In this document: positions 33,296 through 42,133 of the stretch, in pieces
Layout of the letters: each line of letters opens with the position of its first letter
Numbering within the stretch: the first letter of the stretch is position 1
Source: Brevibacillus parabrevis
GTDB taxonomy: Bacteria; Bacillota; Bacilli; Brevibacillales; Brevibacillaceae
Direction of reading: 5' to 3'
Length of the DNA stretch: 64,000 bases
Assembly: GCF_003710905.1 (NCBI RefSeq)
Contig: NZ_RHHV01000012.1
Location: 558,001-622,000, forward strand
Made by a program: the position numbers and the translations under genes
The notes under the pieces: generated by a model
What the model saw: only the letters and a program-made list of their open reading frames with translations
Told to the model about the DNA's origin: nothing
The model's database searches: none

Positions 33296-34394
33296 CTTGC
33301 CGGATATCCAGTTCGCGCAGAAGTCTGCGAAGCAAATCGAAGAGGAAGCTGTTGCGAGATATGAGCAGAAGACAGATATAAAGCTGCTGGACGCCGACCC
33401 GCGCCGGAAGTTTTTGCAAGTGATTGTGGCGCTACTTGCGCAACAGCGAGTGAACATTGATTATAGCGCGAAGCAAAACCTGCTCGCTTACGCAGCGGGC
33501 CAAGTTCTCGACCATATGGGCGTGTTTACGGACACGAGGCGACTTCCGGCGGAGCCCGCGAAAACGAAAGTGCGGTTCCGACTATCGACTGCGACTCAGC
33601 AAACCATTCCGGCTGGAACCCGCATTACCGCAGGTGACGGCCTTTTCTTTTCCACTGCAAAAGAGCTGACGATTGCGGCGGGGCAGACACAGGCGGATGT
33701 TGAAGCGGTATGCACTATCGCTGGTACGCAGGGTAACGGATACCTACCTGGACAACTCAACGTACTTGTCGACCCGATACAGTGGGTACAGTCGGTCGAA
33801 AATATCACCGTCAGCGAAGGCGGCGTTAACCAGGAAGATGATGACTCATATGCAGAACGCATCCGCCAGGCACCTGAGAGTTTTTCGGTCGCAGGCCCAG
33901 AAGGGGCATATAGATACTGGGCAAAAACCGCAAGTGCGCTGATTGGTGATGTATCGGTTGACAGCCCGGGGCCTTGTGTTGTGGAGATTCGGCCATTATT
34001 GAAAGATGGAACCGTACCAGGCGCAGAGCTGTTGCAGGCTGTGTACGACATTTGCAATGATCGCAAGGTGCGGCCGCTCACGGACTTCGTGCAGGTTTTG
34101 GCACCGGAAGTTGTGCAATACAGCATAGAACTTACTTACTGGATTAACACAGCAGATAGCAGCATGGCCGCGTCAATACAGAGCAAGGTGCAGCAGGCCA
34201 TTGCAGACTACCAAACCTGGCAGCGGGCAAAACTGGGACGGTCTATCGATCCGTCAGAGTTGGTTGCTAGAATCAAAAATGAAGGTGCAAAGCGCGTACT
34301 GGTAACAGCACCGACCTATCAGGCTCTCACAAAGTACGAGGTAGCACACGTCAGTACGGTTACGGCGACATACGGAGGTCTGGAAGATGGTTGA
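33282..34394 (+). CDS. Baseplate protein J
   Basis: 370 residues. LPDIQFAQKSAKQIEEEAVA, AAGQVLDHMGVFTDTRRLPA, FRLSTATQQTIPAGTRITAG and GSVDSPGPCVVEIRPLL-like block (VDSPGPCVVEIRP) are typical of the Mu gp47/P2 gpJ wedge family. GTGAGG lies upstream of ATG 33282. Confidence 0.92.
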   Translation: MARFNLPDIQFAQKSAKQIEEEAVARYEQKTDIKLLDADPRRKFLQVIVALLAQQRVNIDYSAKQNLLAYAAGQVLDHMGVFTDTRRLPAEPAKTKVRFRLSTATQQTIPAGTRITAGDGLFFSTAKELTIAAGQTQADVEAVCTIAGTQGNGYLPGQLNVLVDPIQWVQSVENITVSEGGVNQEDDDSYAERIRQAPESFSVAGPEGAYRYWAKTASALIGDVSVDSPGPCVVEIRPLLKDGTVPGAELLQAVYDICNDRKVRPLTDFVQVLAPEVVQYSIELTYWINTADSSMAASIQSKVQQAIADYQTWQRAKLGRSIDPSELVARIKNEGAKRVLVTAPTYQALTKYEVAHVSTVTATYGGLEDG

Positions 34395-34956
34395 TATCTA
34401 CAGTGTGTCTTTGGCGGACATTCTGCCGGAAAATCTCAAAGCCGACCCACAAGTGCAGGCGCTGACCGAGGCAATCACACCTGAACTGCAAGTCATTGCT
34501 CAGGCCATCAACGAATGCCTGTTGCTGCCTCGACTCGATGAGCTGCTGGAAGATATAGTAGACCTGCTCGCCTGGCAGTATCATGTCGATTTTTATGATT
34601 CATCACTGCCCCTTGAAAAAAAGCGCGAGCTTGTCAAACAAGCAAATACCACACATCGATACAAAGGAACACCGTGGGCAATCGACAAAGTCGTATCTAC
34701 GGCATTCGACGAAGCAGTTGTCTCTGAGTGGTTTGAGTATGGTGGAGAGCCTGGCTACTTCAAGGTAACGACGACCGATCATATGACAGGAGTGAGCAAG
34801 CTGGCTGACATCATTCGTGCTATCAACTCAGTCAAGAACATCAGGAGTCATCTTGAATCAATTAGCATACGCAGAGATAGCAGCTCAGAGGTTTATGTAG
34901 GAGGGGTAGTTTCAACACTGAAAATCCTCACGATTCCAGCAGCAGAAGGAGGATAA
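34387..34956 (+). CDS. Tail protein I
   Basis: 189 residues, P2 gpI family: LADILPENLKADPQVQALTE, LLPRLDELLEDIVDLLAWQY, HVDFYDSSLPLEKKRELVKQ, HRYKGTPWAIDKVV. It completes the wedge and links to the fibre. Overlaps gene J by 8 bases. Confidence 0.92.
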   Translation: MVDIYSVSLADILPENLKADPQVQALTEAITPELQVIAQAINECLLLPRLDELLEDIVDLLAWQYHVDFYDSSLPLEKKRELVKQANTTHRYKGTPWAIDKVVSTAFDEAVVSEWFEYGGEPGYFKVTTTDHMTGVSKLADIIRAINSVKNIRSHLESISIRRDSSSEVYVGGVVSTLKILTIPAAEGG

Positions 34957-34957
34957 T

Positions 34958-35620
34958 ATGGGGCAGTTTAACGGTTCTGTTTTGACCGAGGATGGGCTTT
35001 CGCTGCTCAGCAGAGCTCAAATAGGAGCAGCAAGCATTCAATTTACACGAGTCGGTATTGGAGACGGTTTTCCTTCCGGTGACCTGCGACTACAGACCAA
35101 GCTTGTACACGAGACGATGAGTCTGCCTTTGTTGGAGCTAAAACTAACAGGTCGAGGCCAAACGCAGATCAAGGCGGCGATCAATAACACTGAGCTGAAT
35201 CAAGGCGTTTTTATTCGTGAAATTGGCCTATTTGCTAACGATCCGGCGAAGGGGGAAATTCTCTACGCGGTTGCGAACGCAGGTCCACTCGCTGACTATC
35301 TTCCAGCCGCGGGAACTGATGTGGTTGAAGAAATCGTCAACTTTAACACAGTGATTGGAAGTACGGAGAATGTTACGGCGATTGTATCGCAGCAGGCATT
35401 TGTTGCAGTGGACACCTTTGCTGCGCACGTAAACGATATGAACGTCCACGTCCCGCTCTCAGTCATTTCCGCACTCATTACGCGCGTGCAAACACTGGAG
35501 GATGCCCTGTTGAATGACTTTAAAAACAATATTTTCAAAGTTTCTTTCAGCAATCCCATCGGTGTTCGTATCAAGCGCGGATGGTTCGATCAAACAAATT
35601 CACAGCTTGTGATCAAATAA
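34958..35620 (+). CDS. Tail-collar fibre protein
   Basis: 220 residues. The N-terminal 150 residues match the phage tail-collar fibre domain (FNGSVLTEDGLSLLSRAQIG, RVGIGDGFPSG, FIREIGLFANDP, ETVNFNTVIG-like). A short helical neck and a beta tail follow. It likely fixes the fibre to the baseplate. GGAGGATA precedes the ATG. Confidence 0.88.
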   Translation: MGQFNGSVLTEDGLSLLSRAQIGAASIQFTRVGIGDGFPSGDLRLQTKLVHETMSLPLLELKLTGRGQTQIKAAINNTELNQGVFIREIGLFANDPAKGEILYAVANAGPLADYLPAAGTDVVEEIVNFNTVIGSTENVTAIVSQQAFVAVDTFAAHVNDMNVHVPLSVISALITRVQTLEDALLNDFKNNIFKVSFSNPIGVRIKRGWFDQTNSQLVIK

Positions 35621-35647
35621 CAGCCATTTTACGAAAGGAGGAGGAGC

Positions 35648-38581
35648 ATGGCAATAAAGTCGATTTCTTATCCAGAGAGTACCTCTCGATCACAAACGCA
35701 GACCTTAACACTGCAAGGTCTTAAAAAGATAAATACAGTAACTGTAAATACGGGTACAGTTTCCTATTCGTTAACTGGCAATACACTAACCTTTACTCTC
35801 AAAAATGGTGCAGTTTCGAGAACGGTTCAGACTGGTGGATCGGCACCGCACTCAACGTATAGGACAGATTCTCGAACGTCTATGGGCGCGAGCGCGGCGG
35901 GGTGCTCTGGAGCATACGGGGACGCACTGGCGGCACTACCCGGCTCAATCTATTACAATGATGGTGCGTATTCCGGTACGCTTTCGAGGACCAGTACCAG
36001 CAACGGTGGCTGCACTAGAATGCCAGACGCTTGGTACGCGGAAGTAACCGGGACATACGGTGGGACAGTATCGTCGGCGGATACAAGAACTTACGCATAC
36101 TACTATCAATATAGTGTCACGGTTGATTATGTGGATAATAGTCTCCCTTCCGTCACCCTAGCGCAGCCAACTGACAACCTTGCTTTGACCGAAGGCAGCA
36201 CATACAAGTTGGAAGGCAGTGTGTCTGATGCAGACGCTGGACAACCCCTGTCAGTCAAGTATTCCATCGGCGGCGGGCCGACACAGACAATCGCACTCGG
36301 TACTTCGGACGGAACAACATCGAAGACATTCAGCAAAACGTTGACATACTCACAGGGGCGTTTCTGGGACGGGACGGCTGACGTTTCTGGCCTGTTGCCA
36401 GCAGAGGCATCATCCATACAGATATGGGCCAACGATGGCAGTGACGACTCGGCAAAAGTGACGCGGAACTTCACAGTAACGCAAGAAGACAGTAAGCTGT
36501 ATGTCCCAGTCAACGTTGTCAGTCAGCCATACCTCGTGTCGCAGATGGCGCGGCCTGTGCGACTGAGCAATGGCTGGCTAGTTGGTGCAGCTTATGATTC
36601 GATAGGTAAAACCATTTATCTATACAAGTCAACCAATAACGGGAAAGCATGGTCGCAATTGTGTTACGTGAGCAACGGAAGTAGTAGCTTGACCTACTTC
36701 TCGATTGCACCAAAGGATAGTGTAGTGTATATTGCGTTTTCGACAGGAACCGCAGATATCAACCTTATCGCAATCGACGCAACGGGCGCAACGAACACGA
36801 ATCTATGGGGGTTGACTGCAAGTTGGGTTCTATTTAACGGTGCAATTGACTCGGAACAAACCGCATTTAATGGCATTGACCTAATCATCGACCCTTTCCG
36901 CAACGAACTTTGGTGGGTAGCTTGCACGAAAAACCCATCACTCCCAAACAGTTTCAACATTCGCGCTGGTTCCTTTGTAATTTTGTCGGACGGTGACGGG
37001 TCACTTGGGATTTCGAATTTAGGTAGTCAGTTGACATACTATGATACTTCAGGGACAGACATCACCAGTCCATATGTAGCGTATTTATTTGACATTCCTG
37101 CGATCATTAGCGCATGGTCAAGTGGCCCGAATAACTACGGAATTTACATTAACCGCTATCTCGGGTTCGGGTTCGTTTGGGACGACACCAATGACGGACG
37201 CGGAGTGATGATTTACGGCGGGGGCTACCCTCAAGCAAGTCCTCAAGCAATTGCCACATCAAACGACAAGCTGCACGTCGTTTGGCACGGCACAGATGCG
37301 AGCGACACAGTAAATCCGTACATCCGATATAGCAACTCACCAGACTTCGTAACCTGGCCCGCCGAGCCGAGAAAGCTGGTAAAAGGTCAGAACGCCAGCA
37401 TCACCTCAGACAAAAACAGAAAGCTATCGATAACCTACGAAGACGGCGGCTTTATCAAGCGGATCGAGTCAACGGACGAGTTCGTCACATATCAAGGACC
37501 GTTCGTTGTCGGCGCAGGCACCAAGCCAGCGACTTTTTATGACCAATTATTCAAGACGGATTTCTTGGTGCCGCCGACGCTTTATCAAGCGGCCGGAGCA
37601 GTAAAATACTACGGCGTCTTGATTCCGAACAAGAAGCCTGTCGTCACTCTGACTACGTCTGACAATCAGGTACTGACGGAAAACGTGACACTTTCTGTAG
37701 CTGGTAGCGCCACGGATGAGGACGTAGATAATGCAGTTACAGTCAAATATCGCATCAACGGCGGCACCATTCGAAACGTCGCGTACGGTCTTTCAGACGG
37801 CAGCACGCCTCTTTCTTTTGCGCGCGAGCTGCGATACAGCGGCAAACGCATGTATGACGGCGTGGTAGACATTACTGGCGTCGACCTGGCCGAGAAAACC
37901 GATCACACGCTGTCGGTATGGGCCGAAGACGACAAGGGCGGCAAAAGCGCGGAAGTCACGCGCAAGTTCCGAGTGACATGGAATCGGCCGCCTACGATCA
38001 GTGGCGAGAACGGCGACCTCGGCATCATGGAAACTCCGCCGTCTGTCAACTACACGGTCACGGAGCCAGAAGGCAGCACGTTTACAGTCGCAGAGAAGAT
38101 CAACGGCCAGGTCATCCGAAGCTTTCCAGGCGTCGCCGGACGGCAGGAGGCGATCACGATTCCACATGGCATGTGGCTGCGGCTTGAGCCAGGCGTGCAG
38201 CACGCGCTGACCATCGAAGCAGTTGACGATCAAGGCATGACGTCTACGCGCACCTACACGCTGACGCGGTTTGAAGATGAGATCGACTTCGAGATCGAGG
38301 AACCATGGTTGACGGATGCAGCGGCCAAGCGTGTTCTCCTTACACTGGACATGACACTACCAGCCGGAGCTATCTTGGCTGCGGAAGCGTGCAACAATGC
38401 CTTCGACACAAATCCAACATGGGAAGATATCTCATTCCATGCACGGTACGGGCGCGGATATATGTTTCTGAACACGCAGAAGACGGCCGCCACCTGGGCC
38501 GTAAGCATAAGGGTACGGATCGAAAAAGGAACAGCAACCGAACCTATCACAATCAAAGGATTCGGAGGTGCATTCGATTGA
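35648..38581 (+). CDS. Large tail fibre / receptor-binding protein
   Basis: 977 residues. After a beta-rich N-terminal part (to about 165) come an Ig/cadherin-like module (LAQPTDNLALTEGSTYKLEG ... WANDGSDDSAKVTRNF, about 170-275), a beta-propeller-like region (about 285-655) with an Asp-box STNNGKAWSQL, then a second, homologous Ig-like module (TLTTSDNQVLTENVTLSVAG ... WAEDDKGGKSAEVTRKF, about 665-765), a further module, and a lectin-like C-terminus ending KGFGGAFD. It probably binds or trims cell-surface polysaccharide. AAAGGAGGAGGAG precedes the ATG. The stop overlaps the next TTG start. Confidence 0.82.
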   Translation: MAIKSISYPESTSRSQTQTLTLQGLKKINTVTVNTGTVSYSLTGNTLTFTLKNGAVSRTVQTGGSAPHSTYRTDSRTSMGASAAGCSGAYGDALAALPGSIYYNDGAYSGTLSRTSTSNGGCTRMPDAWYAEVTGTYGGTVSSADTRTYAYYYQYSVTVDYVDNSLPSVTLAQPTDNLALTEGSTYKLEGSVSDADAGQPLSVKYSIGGGPTQTIALGTSDGTTSKTFSKTLTYSQGRFWDGTADVSGLLPAEASSIQIWANDGSDDSAKVTRNFTVTQEDSKLYVPVNVVSQPYLVSQMARPVRLSNGWLVGAAYDSIGKTIYLYKSTNNGKAWSQLCYVSNGSSSLTYFSIAPKDSVVYIAFSTGTADINLIAIDATGATNTNLWGLTASWVLFNGAIDSEQTAFNGIDLIIDPFRNELWWVACTKNPSLPNSFNIRAGSFVILSDGDGSLGISNLGSQLTYYDTSGTDITSPYVAYLFDIPAIISAWSSGPNNYGIYINRYLGFGFVWDDTNDGRGVMIYGGGYPQASPQAIATSNDKLHVVWHGTDASDTVNPYIRYSNSPDFVTWPAEPRKLVKGQNASITSDKNRKLSITYEDGGFIKRIESTDEFVTYQGPFVVGAGTKPATFYDQLFKTDFLVPPTLYQAAGAVKYYGVLIPNKKPVVTLTTSDNQVLTENVTLSVAGSATDEDVDNAVTVKYRINGGTIRNVAYGLSDGSTPLSFARELRYSGKRMYDGVVDITGVDLAEKTDHTLSVWAEDDKGGKSAEVTRKFRVTWNRPPTISGENGDLGIMETPPSVNYTVTEPEGSTFTVAEKINGQVIRSFPGVAGRQEAITIPHGMWLRLEPGVQHALTIEAVDDQGMTSTRTYTLTRFEDEIDFEIEEPWLTDAAAKRVLLTLDMTLPAGAILAAEACNNAFDTNPTWEDISFHARYGRGYMFLNTQKTAATWAVSIRVRIEKGTATEPITIKGFGGAFD

Positions 38582-38790
38582 TCGAGTTGCAAAGCCCAAA
38601 ATCGGTACAGGAGGCACAAGATGAGCGCCAAGCAATCCAAAGGGAGAAAGACTCACTTGGAGCACTGGGACAAGAACTAGCGCAGGAGAAGATCAAGGGT
38701 ATGCAAAAGGACATGATGATCGATTCGCTTGGACAAAAGGTTGCTCAACTGACACTCGAAGTGATCCAGTTGAAAGGAGGTGGAAACTGA
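38578..38790 (+). CDS. Small coiled-coil tail-region protein
   Basis: 70 residues of heptad-like helix (SVQEAQDERQAIQREKDSLG, ALGQELAQEKIKGMQKDMMI). TTG 38578 overlaps the fibre stop and has GGAGGTG 7 bases upstream. A counterpart with the same overlap arrangement is found at 45679. Such proteins sit between fibre and XkdX genes; function unknown. Confidence 0.65.
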   Translation: MIELQSPKSVQEAQDERQAIQREKDSLGALGQELAQEKIKGMQKDMMIDSLGQKVAQLTLEVIQLKGGGN

Positions 38791-38791
38791 T

Positions 38792-38929
38792 ATGGCATTT
38801 TGGATGCTGGCCTTTGCGATGAAATGGGTAACTGCGAACCAACTGCGTCTTGCTGTGGTAACGGAAGCAAACCCGTACGGAGAAATCAGCAAAGACGAGT
38901 TTAAGACCATCACAGGCCAAGACTTTTAG
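38792..38929 (+). CDS. XkdX-family small protein
   Basis: 45 residues: MAFWMLAFAMKWVTANQLRL, then VVTEANPYGEISKDEFKTIT, ending GQDF. This is the XkdX pattern (W-VTA-QL ... G-IS-DEFK-ITG), a tiny conserved protein after the last tail gene in Bacillus defective and temperate phages. AAAGGAGGTGG upstream. Confidence 0.85.
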   Translation: MAFWMLAFAMKWVTANQLRLAVVTEANPYGEISKDEFKTITGQDF

Positions 38930-38930
38930 G

Positions 38931-38961
38931 CGCTCTTTCCACTATAGGAAGGGCGTTTTTT
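38931..38961 (+). terminator. End of tail operon
   Basis: CGCTCTTTCC-ACTATA-GGAAGGGCG followed by TTTTTT, with one bulged base. Confidence 0.75.
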
Positions 38962-38983
38962 CATGACACCATGACCATGAGCC

Positions 38984-39010
38984 AGCCCCGATCCGACCGG
39001 GGCTATTTTT
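38984..39010 (+). terminator. AGCCCCG/CGGGGCT hairpin before the lysis genes
   Basis: Perfect 7-bp stem with ATTTTT after it. Closely similar hairpins recur at 45471 and 46772, each upstream of a lysis gene or its remnant. Confidence 0.65.
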
Positions 39011-39038
39011 GTGCCCGGATGAGGGAGGGGATAGGACA

Positions 39039-39341
39039 ATGAATTTTGACGGCATGATCACAGTTATCACAGTTGTATCTGGACTTACAGGCATTGCGTT
39101 GGGGTGGATTGGCCGGGCCAGGACGATCCGTCAGGATGCTGCCACGCAAGCGGGTACTGATGCCATGCAGCGCGCAGACGTCGATTACCTGAAACGAGGG
39201 GTGGATGACATTCGCTTGGAACAGCGGGCACAGGGTCAGAAGTTCGACGCCTTGTCGGAACGTGTAACCCGCGTTGAAGAATCTGCAAAGCAGGCACATC
39301 ACAGACTGAACCGTTTGGACGGAAGAAAGGAAGATGAGTAA
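39039..39341 (+). CDS. Membrane-anchored coiled-coil lysis accessory protein
   Basis: 100 residues: an N-terminal membrane span (MITVITVVSGLTGIALGWIG), then a charged helix with heptads (DYLKRGVDDIRLEQRAQGQK, RVTRVEESAKQAHHRLNRLD). This is the XhlA-like build. It lies directly before the holin, which it overlaps by one base, and is inferred to help holin function. A truncated copy is present at 45523. Confidence 0.7.
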   Translation: MNFDGMITVITVVSGLTGIALGWIGRARTIRQDAATQAGTDAMQRADVDYLKRGVDDIRLEQRAQGQKFDALSERVTRVEESAKQAHHRLNRLDGRKEDE

Positions 39342-39595
39342 TGATCGAAATTGGACTCGTAATTGCGGTTGTAATGGCAATTGGCGGCTGGCTGAAAGGA
39401 AAAGAGTGGTATCCGAATAGTTTCATTCCACTGGCGATCGTCGTTCTGGCGGTCGTTTTTAATTTGGCAAATGCCCTTTTGTTCCACGGAGACTACCTGG
39501 AAGCAGGCAAGATGGCATTCGTGGAGTCGTTGGCGGCAATCGGCATTCACTCCGGCATGAAAAACACGTTTCAAACGAGAGAGGATGAACGATAA
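39341..39595 (+). CDS. Phage holin
   Basis: 84 residues with two membrane spans (GLVIAVVMAIGGWL and FIPLAIVVLAVVFNLANALL) and a charged C-terminal tail (TFQTREDER). Its place between the XhlA-like gene and the endolysin supports holin function: timed pores for release of the lysin. One-base stop/start overlaps on both sides. Confidence 0.78.
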   Translation: MIEIGLVIAVVMAIGGWLKGKEWYPNSFIPLAIVVLAVVFNLANALLFHGDYLEAGKMAFVESLAAIGIHSGMKNTFQTREDER

Positions 39596-41088
39596 TGCAA
39601 GCACGCAATCCAGCGAATATCAAAGTAATCGACGTGTCGCATCACAACGGGATGATCGATTGGAAAAAGGTCGCAGCTGATGGTGTTAAAGGAGTCTTCA
39701 TCAAAGCAACGGAGGGCGCCGGGTATACTGACCCTCGCTTCCGCGCAAACGCACAAGGAGCACTGGCAGCGGGGGTGAAAGTAGGCTTCTACCACTACTG
39801 CCGACCGGAGACGGGCAACACGGCAGCGGCGGAAGCGGAGTCATTTTTGGTCGCGGTGGCGGGGCTTCAGGCCACCTTGCCGCATGTGCTGGACGTCGAA
39901 GGTGATGCTTCAAAAGTCGGAGCTTCCAAGCTGACAGATTGGTGCTACAGCTGGCTGGAGACTGTCGAAAATCGCTCCGGTCACCGCGCCATGGTCTACA
40001 CCGGGGCCTCGTTTGCTAAGACGTATCTGGGCGCCAAACTCGCTAAATGGCCGCTGTGGGTCGCTCACTACGGAGTCAATCAGCCGATGGCAAACCCGAC
40101 CTGGCAGTGCTGGTCAGCCTTTCAATACACGAGCAGCGGCAAAGTATCTGGTATCGCAGGCAATGTCGATATGAATGAGCTGGACGCAGCTTTTTGGATG
40201 GAGTTAACAGCCAAGACGCAAACTACCCCCAAGCCTGTGGAAAAACCTGTGAGTAAACAGGCGGACGACAAAACAAAAGAGGCGTTGAAGGTGTTGCAAA
40301 CCGCACAGGTCATCCAGTCGCCCGAATACTGGCTGCAAAACGCATACGAAGGCGGCGCGGTACGTGGCGACTATGCGGCGCTGCTCATACAGAACATGGC
40401 GAAAAAGTTATCAGTAACAGTTCCCATGCCGGAACAACCAAAGCCAGAACAGCCAAAACCTGAACCAAAGCCAGAGCCTGAAAAGCCAGACAGACAACCG
40501 AAGTCTTGGAACGAGATCGAGAAACTGACAAAAGCCGCATCTGTACACGTTGACGTAGGCGGTGGCGGAACAGGTGTCCTGCTGCAAGGTGGTCTTCTTT
40601 TGACAGCGCAGCACGTCTCGAAAGGACGTGCATCTATCCGTGTGAAGACAAGTTCGCGTGACTGGCTGGACGCTACACTGGTTGCAGAGCACCCGACCAT
40701 CGGTAAAGATAGCATCGACGTGGCACTGTACCGGATCGAGAACCCACCGAAGAGTTTGCCATATCTGACGCTGTCTACCGAGCCGATCAGCAATGGGCAA
40801 AAGCTTCTGACAGTCGAAGCGGAATACACCGAGTGGATCACGCGCACAGGCGAGCTGTGCCAGGTCAGCGCGGCGAAGGAGCCGTGGGAATTTGATTGCT
40901 CCATTCCAGCGCAGTACGGCAACAGCGGCGGGGCTGTGGTCAACGAGTACGGAGAGGTCATCGGTATCATGGTCAATATCGCATCTGTAGGTGTCCAGAA
41001 AGGTAGCGTGCGGCAAAGCGTGCCAGGATGTGAAGCCGTCAACCTGCAGCATCCGACAGTATCGGAGTGGCTGAAAAAGCACATGTAA
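39595..41088 (+). CDS. Endolysin: GH25 muramidase fused to a trypsin-like protease domain
   Basis: 497 residues. Residues about 8-200 are a GH25 lysozyme: VIDVSHHNGMIDWKKV, FIKATEGAGYTDPRF, LPHVLDVEGDAS with the catalytic Asp/Glu. About 220-275 is a small helical domain (ALKVLQTAQVIQSPEYWLQN, VRGDYAALLIQNMAKKL). A PKPEPKPEPEKP linker (about 280-300) leads to a chymotrypsin-fold domain with a full triad: His340 (LLTAQHVSKG), Asp375 (SIDVALYRI), Ser444 (YGNSGGAVV). There is no signal peptide, so export needs the holin. The muramidase cuts the glycan strand; the protease may cut the peptide stem, a surface protein or mature the enzyme. Its stop is followed by a strong terminator. Confidence 0.88.
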   Translation: MQARNPANIKVIDVSHHNGMIDWKKVAADGVKGVFIKATEGAGYTDPRFRANAQGALAAGVKVGFYHYCRPETGNTAAAEAESFLVAVAGLQATLPHVLDVEGDASKVGASKLTDWCYSWLETVENRSGHRAMVYTGASFAKTYLGAKLAKWPLWVAHYGVNQPMANPTWQCWSAFQYTSSGKVSGIAGNVDMNELDAAFWMELTAKTQTTPKPVEKPVSKQADDKTKEALKVLQTAQVIQSPEYWLQNAYEGGAVRGDYAALLIQNMAKKLSVTVPMPEQPKPEQPKPEPKPEPEKPDRQPKSWNEIEKLTKAASVHVDVGGGGTGVLLQGGLLLTAQHVSKGRASIRVKTSSRDWLDATLVAEHPTIGKDSIDVALYRIENPPKSLPYLTLSTEPISNGQKLLTVEAEYTEWITRTGELCQVSAAKEPWEFDCSIPAQYGNSGGAVVNEYGEVIGIMVNIASVGVQKGSVRQSVPGCEAVNLQHPTVSEWLKKHM

Positions 41089-41096
41089 GTTTTTAA

Positions 41097-41133
41097 GACC
41101 TCCTATGGCTTTGTTCCGTAGGAGGTCTTTTTT
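41097..41133 (+). terminator. End of lysis cassette
   Basis: GACCTCCTA/TAGGAGGTC stem followed by TTTTTTG. Confidence 0.9.
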
Positions 41134-41159
41134 GTTATATGGAAATGTTTGACACATAA

Positions 41160-41210
41160 AATATACAAATTGTATACTGATACTGTATACAAAACATATA
41201 CAAACTGTGT
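41160..41210 (+). promoter_or_regulatory. TATACAAA repeat cluster before the RHH/coiled-coil gene
   Basis: TATACAAA occurs in direct orientation three times, with GTATAC palindromes (ACAAATTGTATAC, CTGTATACAAAAC). It lies within 60 bases of the ATG and overlaps the expected promoter, so it is a candidate autoregulatory operator or partition site. Confidence 0.5.
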
Positions 41211-41224
41211 CGGGAGTGATGATA

Positions 41225-42082
41225 ATGAGCGTGACGATCCGTGTATATGAAAACCAACGCGAGGCAGTCAATCGAGTGGCGCAAGGACTGGGTGAAGGTA
41301 AAACAGTTATGGACGCTATGGAGTATCTGCTGAACCTACACCAACAACACGCACAAGAGGAGAGCTGGGAAGAGGTTCCGCACGTCAAGGAAATCCAATA
41401 TCACCTCAGCAGAATCGTATCGATCACCGCCGCGCAGGGGCTGGCAGCAAAGGATCAGCAGCAACAGGCGCAGGAGGAGTATACTGCTCTCCAGCAAAAG
41501 GTCGAAGCCAAGAACCTACAGCTATTTGAAGCGCATCAGCAGATCGGAGAGCTACAAAAAGAAGTGGAGCGACTACGCGAAGAAACCGCGAAAGAAATAG
41601 CCGTTATCCGCGAAGAGTCGACAGAAAAAGTGGCGAAAGCTGAGCGCGAGGTTGCACAGACGCGTGAGTTGCTGGATGCGTCACGCGCTGCTGAGGCGGC
41701 AACAGCTAAGTTGCTCCAGTTAGCAGAAGAAGCAGAGCGACGCGAGCGTGACCGGGCCGACAAACTTCAATCTGCCGTAGACCAAGTTGCAGCGATAAAG
41801 AGCAAACTTGATGAAAGTGAATCAAAGTTGAAAGTTTACTCGGGCGAGATCGATCGGTTGGAATCGCTGATAGCTCAACAGCAAAAAGAACACGAAAAAG
41901 AATTGCTGCGGCAGAAAGAACAGGCGGAACTGGAAAAGGACAAGGCTGTGCTACAAGCAGAAAAAGCAGCGGTCGCAGAACTGAAACATCTGCAAGATGC
42001 ACTGTCGCAAGAAAGAGAACGCAATGCGCAGTTGACGGTACAGCTTGCTGGCAAAACAAAACGCCCTCCATCAGAGAATTAA
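41225..42082 (+). CDS. RHH-like DNA-binding coiled-coil protein, KfrA-like build
   Basis: 285 residues. Residues 1-40 (SVTIRVYENQREAVNRVAQG, then KTVMDAMEYLLNLHQ) look like a ribbon-helix-helix DNA-binding unit; residues about 60-270 are an almost unbroken Glu/Lys/Gln-rich coiled coil (ELQKEVERLREETAKEIAVI etc.). The layout, DNA-binding head plus long coiled coil and an operator at its own promoter, resembles KfrA-type plasmid proteins that organise DNA. It lies alone between terminators just after the lysin, where lysogen-expressed genes are common. Function unproven. Confidence 0.6.
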   Translation: MSVTIRVYENQREAVNRVAQGLGEGKTVMDAMEYLLNLHQQHAQEESWEEVPHVKEIQYHLSRIVSITAAQGLAAKDQQQQAQEEYTALQQKVEAKNLQLFEAHQQIGELQKEVERLREETAKEIAVIREESTEKVAKAEREVAQTRELLDASRAAEAATAKLLQLAEEAERRERDRADKLQSAVDQVAAIKSKLDESESKLKVYSGEIDRLESLIAQQQKEHEKELLRQKEQAELEKDKAVLQAEKAAVAELKHLQDALSQERERNAQLTVQLAGKTKRPPSEN

Positions 42083-42100
42083 CTGGTGGAAGGCGTTTTC
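42058..42100 (+). terminator. Terminator overlapping the end of the coiled-coil gene
   Basis: AAAACGCCCTCCATCAG pairs with CTGGTGGAAGGCGTTTT (G-U pairs allowed), then TTTC. Confidence 0.85.
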
Positions 42101-42133
42101 TGTCATAGGAATCAAATAACTTCCTATTGATTA

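Noticed and set aside
40371..41388. Minus-strand frames of 237 and 325 codons opposite the endolysin
   Set aside because: Composition is that of a reverse reading (Ser/Pro/Cys rich); the plus-strand frame has complete GH25 and protease motifs.
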